The notes beneath the pieces are model-generated. The model searched no databases, was not told the DNA's origin, and was given only the letters and a program-made list of their open reading frames with translations. Made by a program: the position numbers and the translations under genes. Source: an uncultured Paracoccaceae bacterium (lineage in GTDB: Bacteria > Pseudomonadota > Alphaproteobacteria > Rhodobacterales > Rhodobacteraceae). From it: a DNA stretch of 64,000 bases. The DNA lies in NCBI GenBank assembly GCA_947497065.1, contig CANMEQ010000003.1, positions 248,001-312,000 on the forward strand. Reading direction: 5' to 3'. Numbering within the stretch: the first letter of the stretch is position 1; each line of letters begins with the position of its first letter. Shown here piece by piece: positions 25,827 through 33,116 of this stretch.

Positions 25827-26339
25827 ATGATCGGTATTTGGCTCGAACGCTTCTGCAAGGTCCTTCGGGTTCTGCTTGCGGTTCTCATGGGTGCCCTTGC
25901 GATCCCTGTCGCAATGCAGGTGCTCTCTCGTTATACCCCTTTGATGCCCACATATTTGTGGACCGAAGAACTGGCGACATTCATTTTCATCTGGATCGTC
26001 ATGATCGGGTCAATCGTTGCCGTCTGGGACCGGACCCACTTTGATGTGCGGGTGTTGCCCGACGCGCGAAGCCCATTGGCGAAACTGCTGCAAGACGGGT
26101 TTGTCTTGGTTCTGATCGTCGGCTTTGGCGTTATTTTTGCCTGGTATGGTTTGGAATACGCTGAATTCGGGTCGCGCCAAAAATCCGTCATGATGCGCGC
26201 CAATAAATTGATCACTCACGTGTCTGTGCCGATTGCAGGCGCCATGTGGGCCCTCTTTGGCGGGTATAGATTATACGAGGCGATCGCAGACTTTCGCCGC
26301 ACGAAAGCCCCCCGTGACATGAAAGATACTGTGCAATGA
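25827..26339 (+). CDS. dctQ: TRAP transporter small permease DctQ
   Basis: A 170-residue protein with four hydrophobic segments (about residues 15-37, 48-67, 92-114 and 133-152). It has the DctQ signature LWTEELATFIFIWIVMIGSIVAVWDRTHFDV near residues 46-76. It forms the membrane complex with DctM. Start 25827 is chosen by homology of the N-terminus (MIGIWLERFCKVLR) and an upstream AGG; it overlaps dctM by 4 bases. A 99-base gap separates it from dctP. Confidence 0.9.
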   Translation: MIGIWLERFCKVLRVLLAVLMGALAIPVAMQVLSRYTPLMPTYLWTEELATFIFIWIVMIGSIVAVWDRTHFDVRVLPDARSPLAKLLQDGFVLVLIVGFGVIFAWYGLEYAEFGSRQKSVMMRANKLITHVSVPIAGAMWALFGGYRLYEAIADFRRTKAPRDMKDTVQ

Positions 26340-27646
26340 TCGTTTCAACACTCACCGCCTGTTTGGTTCTGATCGGCAGCTTCGCTGGCCTGATCTTGAT
26401 GCGTATTCCAGTGGCCTTCGCCCTTGGCATCGCCTGTATTCCTGTCGTGTTGATGGACCTGCGGCTTACCCCATTCATCGTGCTCGACCGGATGTTCCAA
26501 TCCTATAACTCGTTCATTCTTCTGGCTGTCCCGTTCTTCTTGTTGGCCGCCAACTTGATGAACTCCGGCAAGGTCACGGACCGCTTGATCGAGCTTAGCC
26601 GTGTTCTCACCGGGTGGATGCCCGGTGGGCTTGGCCACGTGAACGTCGCCGTTTCCATGTTGTTTGCGGGTATTTCCGGCTCGTCCACTGCGGATGCGGC
26701 GGGCACTGGTAAAATCCTGATCCCAGCGATGGTCAAACAGGGGTACGACACGCGGTTTGCGGTGGCCCTGACGGCATGTTCATCGGTCATGGGCGTGATC
26801 ATCCCACCCTCCATCCTGATGATCGTCTGGGGCGGTGTGATGCAGGTGTCACCAGGGGCGCTATTCTTGGGCGGTGCGATCCCGGGCCTGATGATCGGCT
26901 TTGCGCTGATGGCGACGGTTCTGGGTTACGCGCTGGTCTACAAATACCCAACCTACGGCCGCCCTTCGGTCGCGCAGGCTTGGACAGCCTTTAAAGGGGC
27001 CTTCCTTGCGATGCTGACCCCGATTTTCGTGATCGGCAGCATCGTAGGCGGTTTTGTGACCCCGACAGAAAGCGCCGTTATCGCGGCTGGATATGCGTTG
27101 ATTTTGGGGATGTTTGTCTACCGCACCGTCACGCTCAGAGACCTCGGCACGATCTTCTACGACACGGCCCGTTTCGCCTCAATTTCGCTGTTCGCGATCG
27201 GGACGGCCTCAGCCTTCGGGTTTATGTTGACGTTCTTCAAGGTCCCGAACCTGATCGTAGAAACCCTGACCGCCAATGATCTTGGCATGATCGGCACAGC
27301 CTTTGTGATTGCGGGCCTGTTCTTGTTGTTTGGCCTGTTCATTGATGCCATCCCGACGATCATCATTCTGGGCACGGTCCTGAAACCTGTGGCCGCCGCT
27401 GCGGGTCTCGACCCGATTGCCTTTGCGATCATCGGGATCGTGTCATTGGCCTTTGGTCTGGTCACGCCGCCCTATGGGCTGTGTTTGCTGATTGCCTCGG
27501 CGATTGGTGGGCTAAATGTGGTTCAGGTGATGCGCGATGTGGCGATCATCTTGCTGCCGATGCTGGTGATCTTGGTCCTGATCATCTGTTTCCCGCAGAT
27601 CATTTTGTGGCTGCCGCAGACCTTGATGCCGGGCGCATTCAACTAA
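26336..27646 (+). CDS. dctM: TRAP transporter large permease DctM
   Basis: A 436-residue integral membrane protein with about 11-12 helices. It has typical DctM motifs: LLAVPFFLLAANLMNSGKVTDRLIEL near residue 60, FAGISGSSTADAAGTGKILIPAM near 105 and VIIPPSILMIVWG near 150. The C-terminal half has GLVTPPYGLCLLIASAIGG near 370. It couples sodium influx to substrate uptake. A bidirectional terminator follows. Confidence 0.94.
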   Translation: MIVSTLTACLVLIGSFAGLILMRIPVAFALGIACIPVVLMDLRLTPFIVLDRMFQSYNSFILLAVPFFLLAANLMNSGKVTDRLIELSRVLTGWMPGGLGHVNVAVSMLFAGISGSSTADAAGTGKILIPAMVKQGYDTRFAVALTACSSVMGVIIPPSILMIVWGGVMQVSPGALFLGGAIPGLMIGFALMATVLGYALVYKYPTYGRPSVAQAWTAFKGAFLAMLTPIFVIGSIVGGFVTPTESAVIAAGYALILGMFVYRTVTLRDLGTIFYDTARFASISLFAIGTASAFGFMLTFFKVPNLIVETLTANDLGMIGTAFVIAGLFLLFGLFIDAIPTIIILGTVLKPVAAAAGLDPIAFAIIGIVSLAFGLVTPPYGLCLLIASAIGGLNVVQVMRDVAIILLPMLVILVLIICFPQIILWLPQTLMPGAFN

Positions 27647-27653
27647 ACAAAAT

Positions 27654-27686
27654 GGGCGCGCTCGGCTTTCCGAACGCGCCCTTTTT
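27654..27686. terminator. Bidirectional terminator between dctM and hydrolase gene
   Basis: Stem GGGCGCG (27654-27660) with CGCGCCC (27675-27681) plus inner TCGG/CCGA pairs. It is followed by TTTTT on the plus strand and by ATTTTGTTT on the minus strand. It lies between convergent genes and can serve both. Confidence 0.9.
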
Positions 27687-27701
27687 CCGTCTGCTTTTGG
27701 C

Positions 27702-28988
27702 CTATTCAGCTCCGGCGGTCTCCAACCTCAAACCAAAGGCACTGCGCGGGCGAAACCCGTACCAGTAGGTATGATCCTCTGTCGGTGCGCCTGTGTCATC
27801 CAACGCCCAAACGCCATCGTTGCCATTCTCGATCAGATCGAAATAGGCCGTTCTACCATCATCCCCTTTCAGGTGCAGATCCAAATAGGCGGTCAGGAAA
27901 TGTTGGCTGACGTTGTTCATCTTCACACTGTCCCACACCGCATCTGAATAATGGCCGAACGGGAACCAGCCCCCGTCATCGGCGGGCAGATCATAGGTTT
28001 CCACGGGCGCGGGCATTGGCGCCCCTGCATTGTGATTGGCGTTCTCAAATGTTAGCAAATGACGCCTCGTGCCCGTGGCCCCGTCAAAAATACCGCGAAT
28101 GGCATCGTATTGCGATACATCATCAACACTGCCCGCGATAAGCATCAGCGGCGTCGTGATGCCTGCCAGCCCATCCGCGTCCCAAAAGCCTGCATTGTTG
28201 CCCCACGGGCCGAATGCGACCACAGCCTTCACGCGGTCGTCTGCCAGCGCTGCATGGCTGTCTGACCCCATCAAATTACGTTCCAACAGCCCCTGCGGCG
28301 CGCCCCAGCTGTAGTCTGTCGCGGCTTGCGTCACGCCTGCGCCCGCATAAATCAACGCGCCATAGCCGCCCATGGAGTAGCCAATCACCGCGACGGTATC
28401 CCCGTCGATGATCGCACCCAGATCGCCGTCGAGGGCTCCCATTTGATCAACCACGAAACGCTGATCCCACGGTCTGTTCACCAAGGTGGAGCCAAATGCC
28501 GTTTGATCATCATAAGTGCTGTCCCGATGATCGATGGAGGCGACGACATATCCCTTTGAGGCAAGGTTTTCTGCCAACGGCGCCATCAAGAACCGGTTGC
28601 CTGGGTATCCGTGTGACACGATTACCAGCGGATAGGTGTCCCCGCTGTCTGGCGCTGCATCGCGCGCGGCCTGCCCTGTTAGTGTGGCCACGGTCACACC
28701 GTCGCGCACCAAGGCCTGCAAGGTGCCCCCGGGTTGGGTGTCTGCGGCTGCAGGATACCAAACCTCAACGGTCAAGCTGCGGTCGTATCGCGCGATTTCG
28801 CCTTCGGGGCCCGTGTTCACCACATCCACTTGATCAGGGTTGGTGAATGTCATGGTTGTCACCCCGATTTTATGGGGTCCGTAGTGGGCCAATTCCGGCG
28901 CATCGGGGCGCACGATCTCGATTTGATTGTCCGCTTGCACGGTTGTCGCCAGCGCAAGCAGCGCCGCCGTTGTCGGAAAAATGCGCAT
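27702..28988 (-). CDS. Secreted alpha/beta hydrolase (dienelactone hydrolase/PAF acetylhydrolase-like)
   Basis: A 428-residue protein. The first 20 residues (MRIFPTTAALLALATTVQAD) are a signal peptide, so it acts in the periplasm or outside. VIVSHGYPGNRFLMAPLAENLASKGYVVASIDHRDSTY near residue 120 is the oxyanion region. The nucleophile elbow is AVIGYSMGGYGALIYAG near residue 205 (GYSMGG, Ser nucleophile). Acidic and His residues come later (SVDDVS; NANHNAG). AGGAGA precedes 28988; a 17-residue N-terminal extension was rejected. The substrate is unknown; lipase- or esterase-type activity is likely. Confidence 0.83.
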   Translation of the reverse strand: MRIFPTTAALLALATTVQADNQIEIVRPDAPELAHYGPHKIGVTTMTFTNPDQVDVVNTGPEGEIARYDRSLTVEVWYPAAADTQPGGTLQALVRDGVTVATLTGQAARDAAPDSGDTYPLVIVSHGYPGNRFLMAPLAENLASKGYVVASIDHRDSTYDDQTAFGSTLVNRPWDQRFVVDQMGALDGDLGAIIDGDTVAVIGYSMGGYGALIYAGAGVTQAATDYSWGAPQGLLERNLMGSDSHAALADDRVKAVVAFGPWGNNAGFWDADGLAGITTPLMLIAGSVDDVSQYDAIRGIFDGATGTRRHLLTFENANHNAGAPMPAPVETYDLPADDGGWFPFGHYSDAVWDSVKMNNVSQHFLTAYLDLHLKGDDGRTAYFDLIENGNDGVWALDDTGAPTEDHTYWYGFRPRSAFGLRLETAGAE

Positions 28989-29002
28989 CGATAGTCTCCT
29001 AA

Positions 29003-29043
29003 AGAAATGGGTTGCGGACAGCCTATGCCCACAACCCATTTCT
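29003..29043 (-). terminator. Terminator of the YghU-like gene
   Basis: A perfect 12-bp inverted repeat (AGAAATGGGTTG at 29003-29014 and its complement at 29032-29043) with a 17-base loop. On the minus strand the stem ends in TTTCTTT. It lies 46 bases past the stop of the gene at 29089 and just before the next minus-strand gene. Confidence 0.75.
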
Positions 29044-29088
29044 GACTACCGTTGAAGTTGTGCCCTCGCGCACTAGGCGCGCAGAAGC

Positions 29089-29919
29089 CTAACCGATGTT
29101 GTCAAAATCGCTGGCATCGTGGCGCTCTTTCAGCTGTTCGCTGTCCTCACCCCATGTGCGGTTGACCATGCGGCCGCGCACATATGCGGGGCGCGACATC
29201 ACATCATCGGCCCAACGGTTCACGTGCTCGTAGCTTGCAACATCCAAGAATTCGCCGGCGTCATAGGCCAAGCCTTTGACCATGTTGCCATACCAAGGCG
29301 CTGTCGCCATGTCGGCGATGGTGTATTCATCGCCTGCCAAATAGCGGCGGTCTTCGAGGTTCTTGTCCAACACATCCAGCTGGCGCTTTGCCTCCATCGC
29401 GAACCGATTGATCGGATATTCAAATTTTTCGGGCGCATAGGCGTAGAAGTGGCCAAAGCCTCCGCCCAAGTAGGGTGCGGACCCTTGCAGCCAGAACAAC
29501 CAGTTTAGGGTTTCTGTGCGGCCCTCGATGTCTTTGGGCAGGAAGGCGCGAAACTTTTCTGCCAAATACAACAGGATCGCGCCGCTTTCGAACACGCGCA
29601 CACCTGTGGATTTGTCGAACATGGCCGGGATTTTAGAGTTCGGGTTCACGTCAACAAAGCCACTGGAAAATTGGTCGCCCTCACTGATGTCGATGAACCA
29701 TGCATCATAATCCGCGCCGTAACCCGCTTGCAGCAGCTCTTCCAACATCACAGTGACTTTCACGCCGTTTGGCGTTGCCATCGAGTGAAGCTGCAGATTG
29801 TGCTTCCCGGTGGGAAGGTCTTTGTCATGGGTTGCGCCTGAAATCGGGCGGTTGATCGACGCGAATTTTCCGCCGTTTTCTGAATCCCAAGTCCAAACTT
29901 TAGGGGGGGTGTAAGTCAT
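29089..29919 (-). CDS. yghU: Glutathione-dependent disulfide-bond oxidoreductase, YghU type
   Basis: A 276-residue glutathione transferase of the Nu/YghU class. The N-terminus (MTYTPPKVWTWDSENGGKFA...INRPISGATHDKDLPTGKHNLQLHSMATPNGVKVTVMLEEL) is characteristic. The thioredoxin-like domain includes NPNSKIPAMFD and VFESGAILLYLAEK. The all-helical C-terminal domain (from about residue 130) has the APYLGGGFGHFYAYAPEKFEYPI segment of the family. It reduces organic peroxides or disulfides with glutathione. Start 29919 has AAGGAG upstream. Confidence 0.92.
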   Translation of the reverse strand: MTYTPPKVWTWDSENGGKFASINRPISGATHDKDLPTGKHNLQLHSMATPNGVKVTVMLEELLQAGYGADYDAWFIDISEGDQFSSGFVDVNPNSKIPAMFDKSTGVRVFESGAILLYLAEKFRAFLPKDIEGRTETLNWLFWLQGSAPYLGGGFGHFYAYAPEKFEYPINRFAMEAKRQLDVLDKNLEDRRYLAGDEYTIADMATAPWYGNMVKGLAYDAGEFLDVASYEHVNRWADDVMSRPAYVRGRMVNRTWGEDSEQLKERHDASDFDNIG

Positions 29920-30069
29920 GGCGCGCTCCTTGATGGCTTTTGACATAGCTAAGGGTCACAGCGCGAAGGGCAATGGCCAAACCTCAAAGAATCGCAGAAA
30001 ATTAGCATAACTTGGCCGCACGTCGCCCCGTTTCACGGTCCCTGCGACGCGGGGCTGAGCCTGCTTAGG

Positions 30070-30453
30070 TCACGCCTTTTCTTTGACGGCCTTGTCTTCT
30101 TCGCGTTCAACCAAGGTCGACCAGGTTTGCCCACCCTGCAATTCAGGGGTTTCATCACAGCACCGACGGTGAATGTTCACCTTGCTGATGAAGTTGGCCG
30201 AGATGGGGGCAGTGGCAAACAAAAACGCCATAATGAGCAGCTCATGGATTGAGCTTCCGCCGCGCGCAAACGACACGATGATCGAGCCCAGCAACAGCGC
30301 GCCAATGCCCATGGTTCCCACCTTGGTTGGGGCGTGCAACCGCTTCATCGCGTCGTCCAGTTTGATCAACCCGATCGCCCCGACGAGTGTAAATGCAGCC
30401 CCAATCAAGAGGCAGATCGCAGCAAGGTATAATCCGATATCAGCCATAGTCAT
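30070..30453 (-). CDS. mnhG: Mrp-type Na+(K+)/H+ antiporter subunit G
   Basis: A 127-residue protein with three hydrophobic segments and the MnhG/PhaG signature GAIGLIKLDDAMKRLHAPTKVGTMGIG near residues 25-51. The hydrophilic C-terminus is longer than usual and contains two adjacent Cys (HRRCCDE). It is the last subunit of the six-gene Mrp complex, which exchanges Na+ or K+ for H+. ATGA overlap couples it to mnhF. Confidence 0.93.
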   Translation of the reverse strand: MTMADIGLYLAAICLLIGAAFTLVGAIGLIKLDDAMKRLHAPTKVGTMGIGALLLGSIIVSFARGGSSIHELLIMAFLFATAPISANFISKVNIHRRCCDETPELQGGQTWSTLVEREEDKAVKEKA

Positions 30454-30734
30454 TCGATAATGTCCCCTCGCAACACGAACCGCGCATAGGCCACGGTCGA
30501 TACAAAACCCAACATCGCGATGATGAGTGCGGCTTCGAAATAGAGGCGCGTGCCTTGCCAGATCCCCAGCAAAACGATCAGCCCGATGGCATTTACCACC
30601 ATCGTGTCCAGCGCCAAAATACGGTCGCCCGTGTTCGGCCCAATCACCAGTCGGATCATGGCCATGATCTGGGAAACGGCCACAACGCCAAAAGAAATCA
30701 TGACGGCCAAATTCAAAAATTCAGGTGCGGTCAT
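30450..30734 (-). CDS. mnhF: Mrp-type Na+(K+)/H+ antiporter subunit F
   Basis: A 94-residue subunit with three transmembrane helices. RLVIGPNTGDRILALDTMVVNAIGLIVLLG near residues 28-57 is the MnhF/PhaF signature with its conserved Asp pair. It begins by sharing one base with the mnhE stop and overlaps mnhG by 4 bases. Confidence 0.95.
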   Translation of the reverse strand: MTAPEFLNLAVMISFGVVAVSQIMAMIRLVIGPNTGDRILALDTMVVNAIGLIVLLGIWQGTRLYFEAALIIAMLGFVSTVAYARFVLRGDIIE

Positions 30735-31234
30735 TAGACGAAAATCTCCTTCAAGCGGGCTTCATAGCGGGATTTGATGTCATCACATACGGCGTCTGGG
30801 TCGGGTGCGTGCAAGGCGTGGACCAGCAAAAAACGCCCCTTGTCGGAGATATCAGCAGACACTGTTCCGGGGGTCAGGGTGATTGTGCCAGCCAAAACGG
30901 TCAACGCTTCGGGGGAGCGCAGCTCGAGCGGCACAACGATCCACGCTGATTTCATGTCCTTGTTGCTCCGGGTCAGAACGACCCAAGCGACCTGAACATT
31001 GGCGACAAGAATGTCCCAAATCACCAGACAGATGTAGCTGAGCATTTTGCCGAGCTTGAACCCCACGGGGCGATCAGGCCACCAAACGGCAGTTGCCCGC
31101 GGGATGACGATGCCAAGGATCAAACCGAACACAGCCATCCCCGCAGAGAATTCATTTTGCAACAGCACCCAGACCACTGTCAAAAGCAGAGTCAAGAAAG
31201 GGTGCGGAAAGAGCCAGTTGAAGAAACGGATCAT
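30734..31234 (-). CDS. mnhE: Mrp-type Na+(K+)/H+ antiporter subunit E
   Basis: A 166-residue subunit. Three hydrophobic stretches in the first 95 residues are followed by a cytoplasmic C-terminal domain containing VPLELRSPEALTVLAGTITLTPGTVSADI, the typical MnhE/PhaE segment. It is one base from mnhD and overlaps mnhF by one base. Confidence 0.94.
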   Translation of the reverse strand: MIRFFNWLFPHPFLTLLLTVVWVLLQNEFSAGMAVFGLILGIVIPRATAVWWPDRPVGFKLGKMLSYICLVIWDILVANVQVAWVVLTRSNKDMKSAWIVVPLELRSPEALTVLAGTITLTPGTVSADISDKGRFLLVHALHAPDPDAVCDDIKSRYEARLKEIFV

Positions 31235-31235
31235 A

Positions 31236-32774
31236 TCAGTAGCCCTCCGTTGGGGTGCTTAGCTTGCCGGGCGTCTCAATCACCGTTGCGATATAGGGCG
31301 CGGGATCGAACAGCTGGTTGGATGTGGCGATGGTATATTCGTGCACATATCCACCCAGCACGGTCAGCAGGGCCAACAACGCGATCAATGTCCCGATAGC
31401 AGCGCAGGCCATAACGTGAGGTCCTTGCTGAGGGTGATCCTGCGTTGGCACGATGCTTTTGGCTTTCCAGAACACCGTGCTGCCCGCACGACCAAACCCG
31501 ACGACCGCGATCAGGGAGGACGCAAGAATGACCGTCCAGATCAGGCCTTGGGTGCCCGATGCGACTGCCGCATCAAGGATCAAAAGTTTACCGATGAAGC
31601 CAGACAAGGGCGGCAAACCTGCCATTGCAATGGCCGCCGCGAAAAACAGCCCCGCGATCAGTGGCGCGCCAACCACAGGCGGCAGGGCCACCAAGTCCAG
31701 CGACCGACGGCTTGATTTGACCAGATCTACGATCAAGAACAACGCCGCCCCGGCGAATGTGGAGTGGATGATGTAGTAGAGCGCCGCCGCAATGCTTTCG
31801 GGTGTGAACATTGAGATCGCAACCAGCACCATGCCCATGGACCCGATGACGGCAAAGGCCACCAACCTATCCAATTTCTTGGCCGCCAAAACACCGATCA
31901 TCCCCAGCGCCAGCGACAGCAAGGCCGCCGGTTGCAGCCAAACATCAAACGAGGCTGTCGTGGCCTCAAGGTTTGGCGGGAAGATCAATGTGTACACGCG
32001 GATGATGGCATAGGCGCCGACCTTGGTCATGATGGCAAACAGCGCAGCAACCGGGCCCGGAGCCTCGGCGTAGCTGGACGGCAGCCAAAAATGGAGCGGT
32101 ACGAGGGCTGCTTTGATGGCGAACACCAGCAAAAGCAAAACTGCCGCCACACGGATACCCACCGTCGCGTCAGGCCCGATCAGCGTGGCGCGATACGCAA
32201 GGTCCGCCATATTGAGCGTGCCTGTTTCCGCGTAGATCGATCCCAATGCGAACAAAAACAGGGTAGAGCCGAGCAGGTTAAACAACACGTATTGCACCCC
32301 TGCCCGCAGCCGGTCGTTGCCACCTGCGTGAATCATCAACCCATAGGATGCTATCAAAAGAACTTCGAAGAAGACGAAAAGGTTGAACAAATCGCCCGTC
32401 AGGAAGGCGCCCATGATGCCCATCAATTGGAACTGGAACAGCGCATGAAAATTCGCACCTTTCTCGTCCCACTTCGTGGCAATGGCGTAGATCAAAACGA
32501 ACATGGCCAGGATCGCGGTCAGCAATACCATCATCGTCGACAGACGATCACCCACCAGCACAATCCCAAAGGGAGCAGCCCAATCGCCCAGTTGGTACAG
32601 CAAGATCGTACCGTCAGAGGTGGTCCATGCCAGCCCCGCCGCGATGACCAGCTGCGCCAAAACGCCTGCGATCGCGAAGACCCGCTGGATGCTGATATGA
32701 TGACGCGCGGCCAGCACGATAAACGGTGCCAACATCGCCGGCAAAACGATCGGAAGAATGATCCAATGGCTCAT
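31236..32774 (-). CDS. mnhD: Mrp-type Na+(K+)/H+ antiporter subunit D
   Basis: A 512-residue subunit homologous to complex I proton-pumping subunits NuoM/NuoN, with about 14 helices. Key charged positions are visible: the conserved Glu in VFFEVLLIASYGLM near residue 136, and the Lys in AIKAALVPLHFWLPSSYAEAPGPVAALFAIMTKVGAYAI near residues 218-255. It is one of the two antiporter-like channels of the Mrp complex. It overlaps mnhC by 4 bases. Confidence 0.96.
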   Translation of the reverse strand: MSHWIILPIVLPAMLAPFIVLAARHHISIQRVFAIAGVLAQLVIAAGLAWTTSDGTILLYQLGDWAAPFGIVLVGDRLSTMMVLLTAILAMFVLIYAIATKWDEKGANFHALFQFQLMGIMGAFLTGDLFNLFVFFEVLLIASYGLMIHAGGNDRLRAGVQYVLFNLLGSTLFLFALGSIYAETGTLNMADLAYRATLIGPDATVGIRVAAVLLLLVFAIKAALVPLHFWLPSSYAEAPGPVAALFAIMTKVGAYAIIRVYTLIFPPNLEATTASFDVWLQPAALLSLALGMIGVLAAKKLDRLVAFAVIGSMGMVLVAISMFTPESIAAALYYIIHSTFAGAALFLIVDLVKSSRRSLDLVALPPVVGAPLIAGLFFAAAIAMAGLPPLSGFIGKLLILDAAVASGTQGLIWTVILASSLIAVVGFGRAGSTVFWKAKSIVPTQDHPQQGPHVMACAAIGTLIALLALLTVLGGYVHEYTIATSNQLFDPAPYIATVIETPGKLSTPTEGY

Positions 32775-33115
32775 GACAAGTCCTCGTCTTTATCAAGGAG
32801 TGGGTCGTTCACGCCATCGTCGTTGGACCCCAAATATGACCCAAGTGAGATCATCACCACCACGGCTGTCATCCCGAACGAAATAACAATCGCCGTAAGG
32901 ACCAGCGCCTGCGGCAAAGGATCGGCATAGGTTTCCGCATCGGTCAAAATAGGCGGTGCACCGATGGTCAAACGACCCGATGCAAACAGGAACACGTTCA
33001 CCGCATACGTCAAAAGCGACACGCCCAAGATCACTGGGAAGGTCCGCAACCGCATGACCAGATACAACCCAGCGGCGGTCAGGATACCAACGGCAGAGGC
33101 GACAAGAATTTCCAT
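32771..33115 (-). CDS. mnhC: Mrp-type Na+(K+)/H+ antiporter subunit C
   Basis: A 114-residue NuoK-like subunit with three helices. The segment RTFPVILGVSLLTYAVNVFLFASGR near residues 25-50 and DPLPQALVLTAIVISFGMTAVVV near 75-98 (the LPQALVLTAIVI signature) define it. Start 33115 gives the normal family length; an in-frame 29-residue extension into mnhA was rejected. It starts 1 base after the mnhA stop. Confidence 0.95.
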   Translation of the reverse strand: MEILVASAVGILTAAGLYLVMRLRTFPVILGVSLLTYAVNVFLFASGRLTIGAPPILTDAETYADPLPQALVLTAIVISFGMTAVVVMISLGSYLGSNDDGVNDPLLDKDEDLS

Positions 33116-33116
33116 G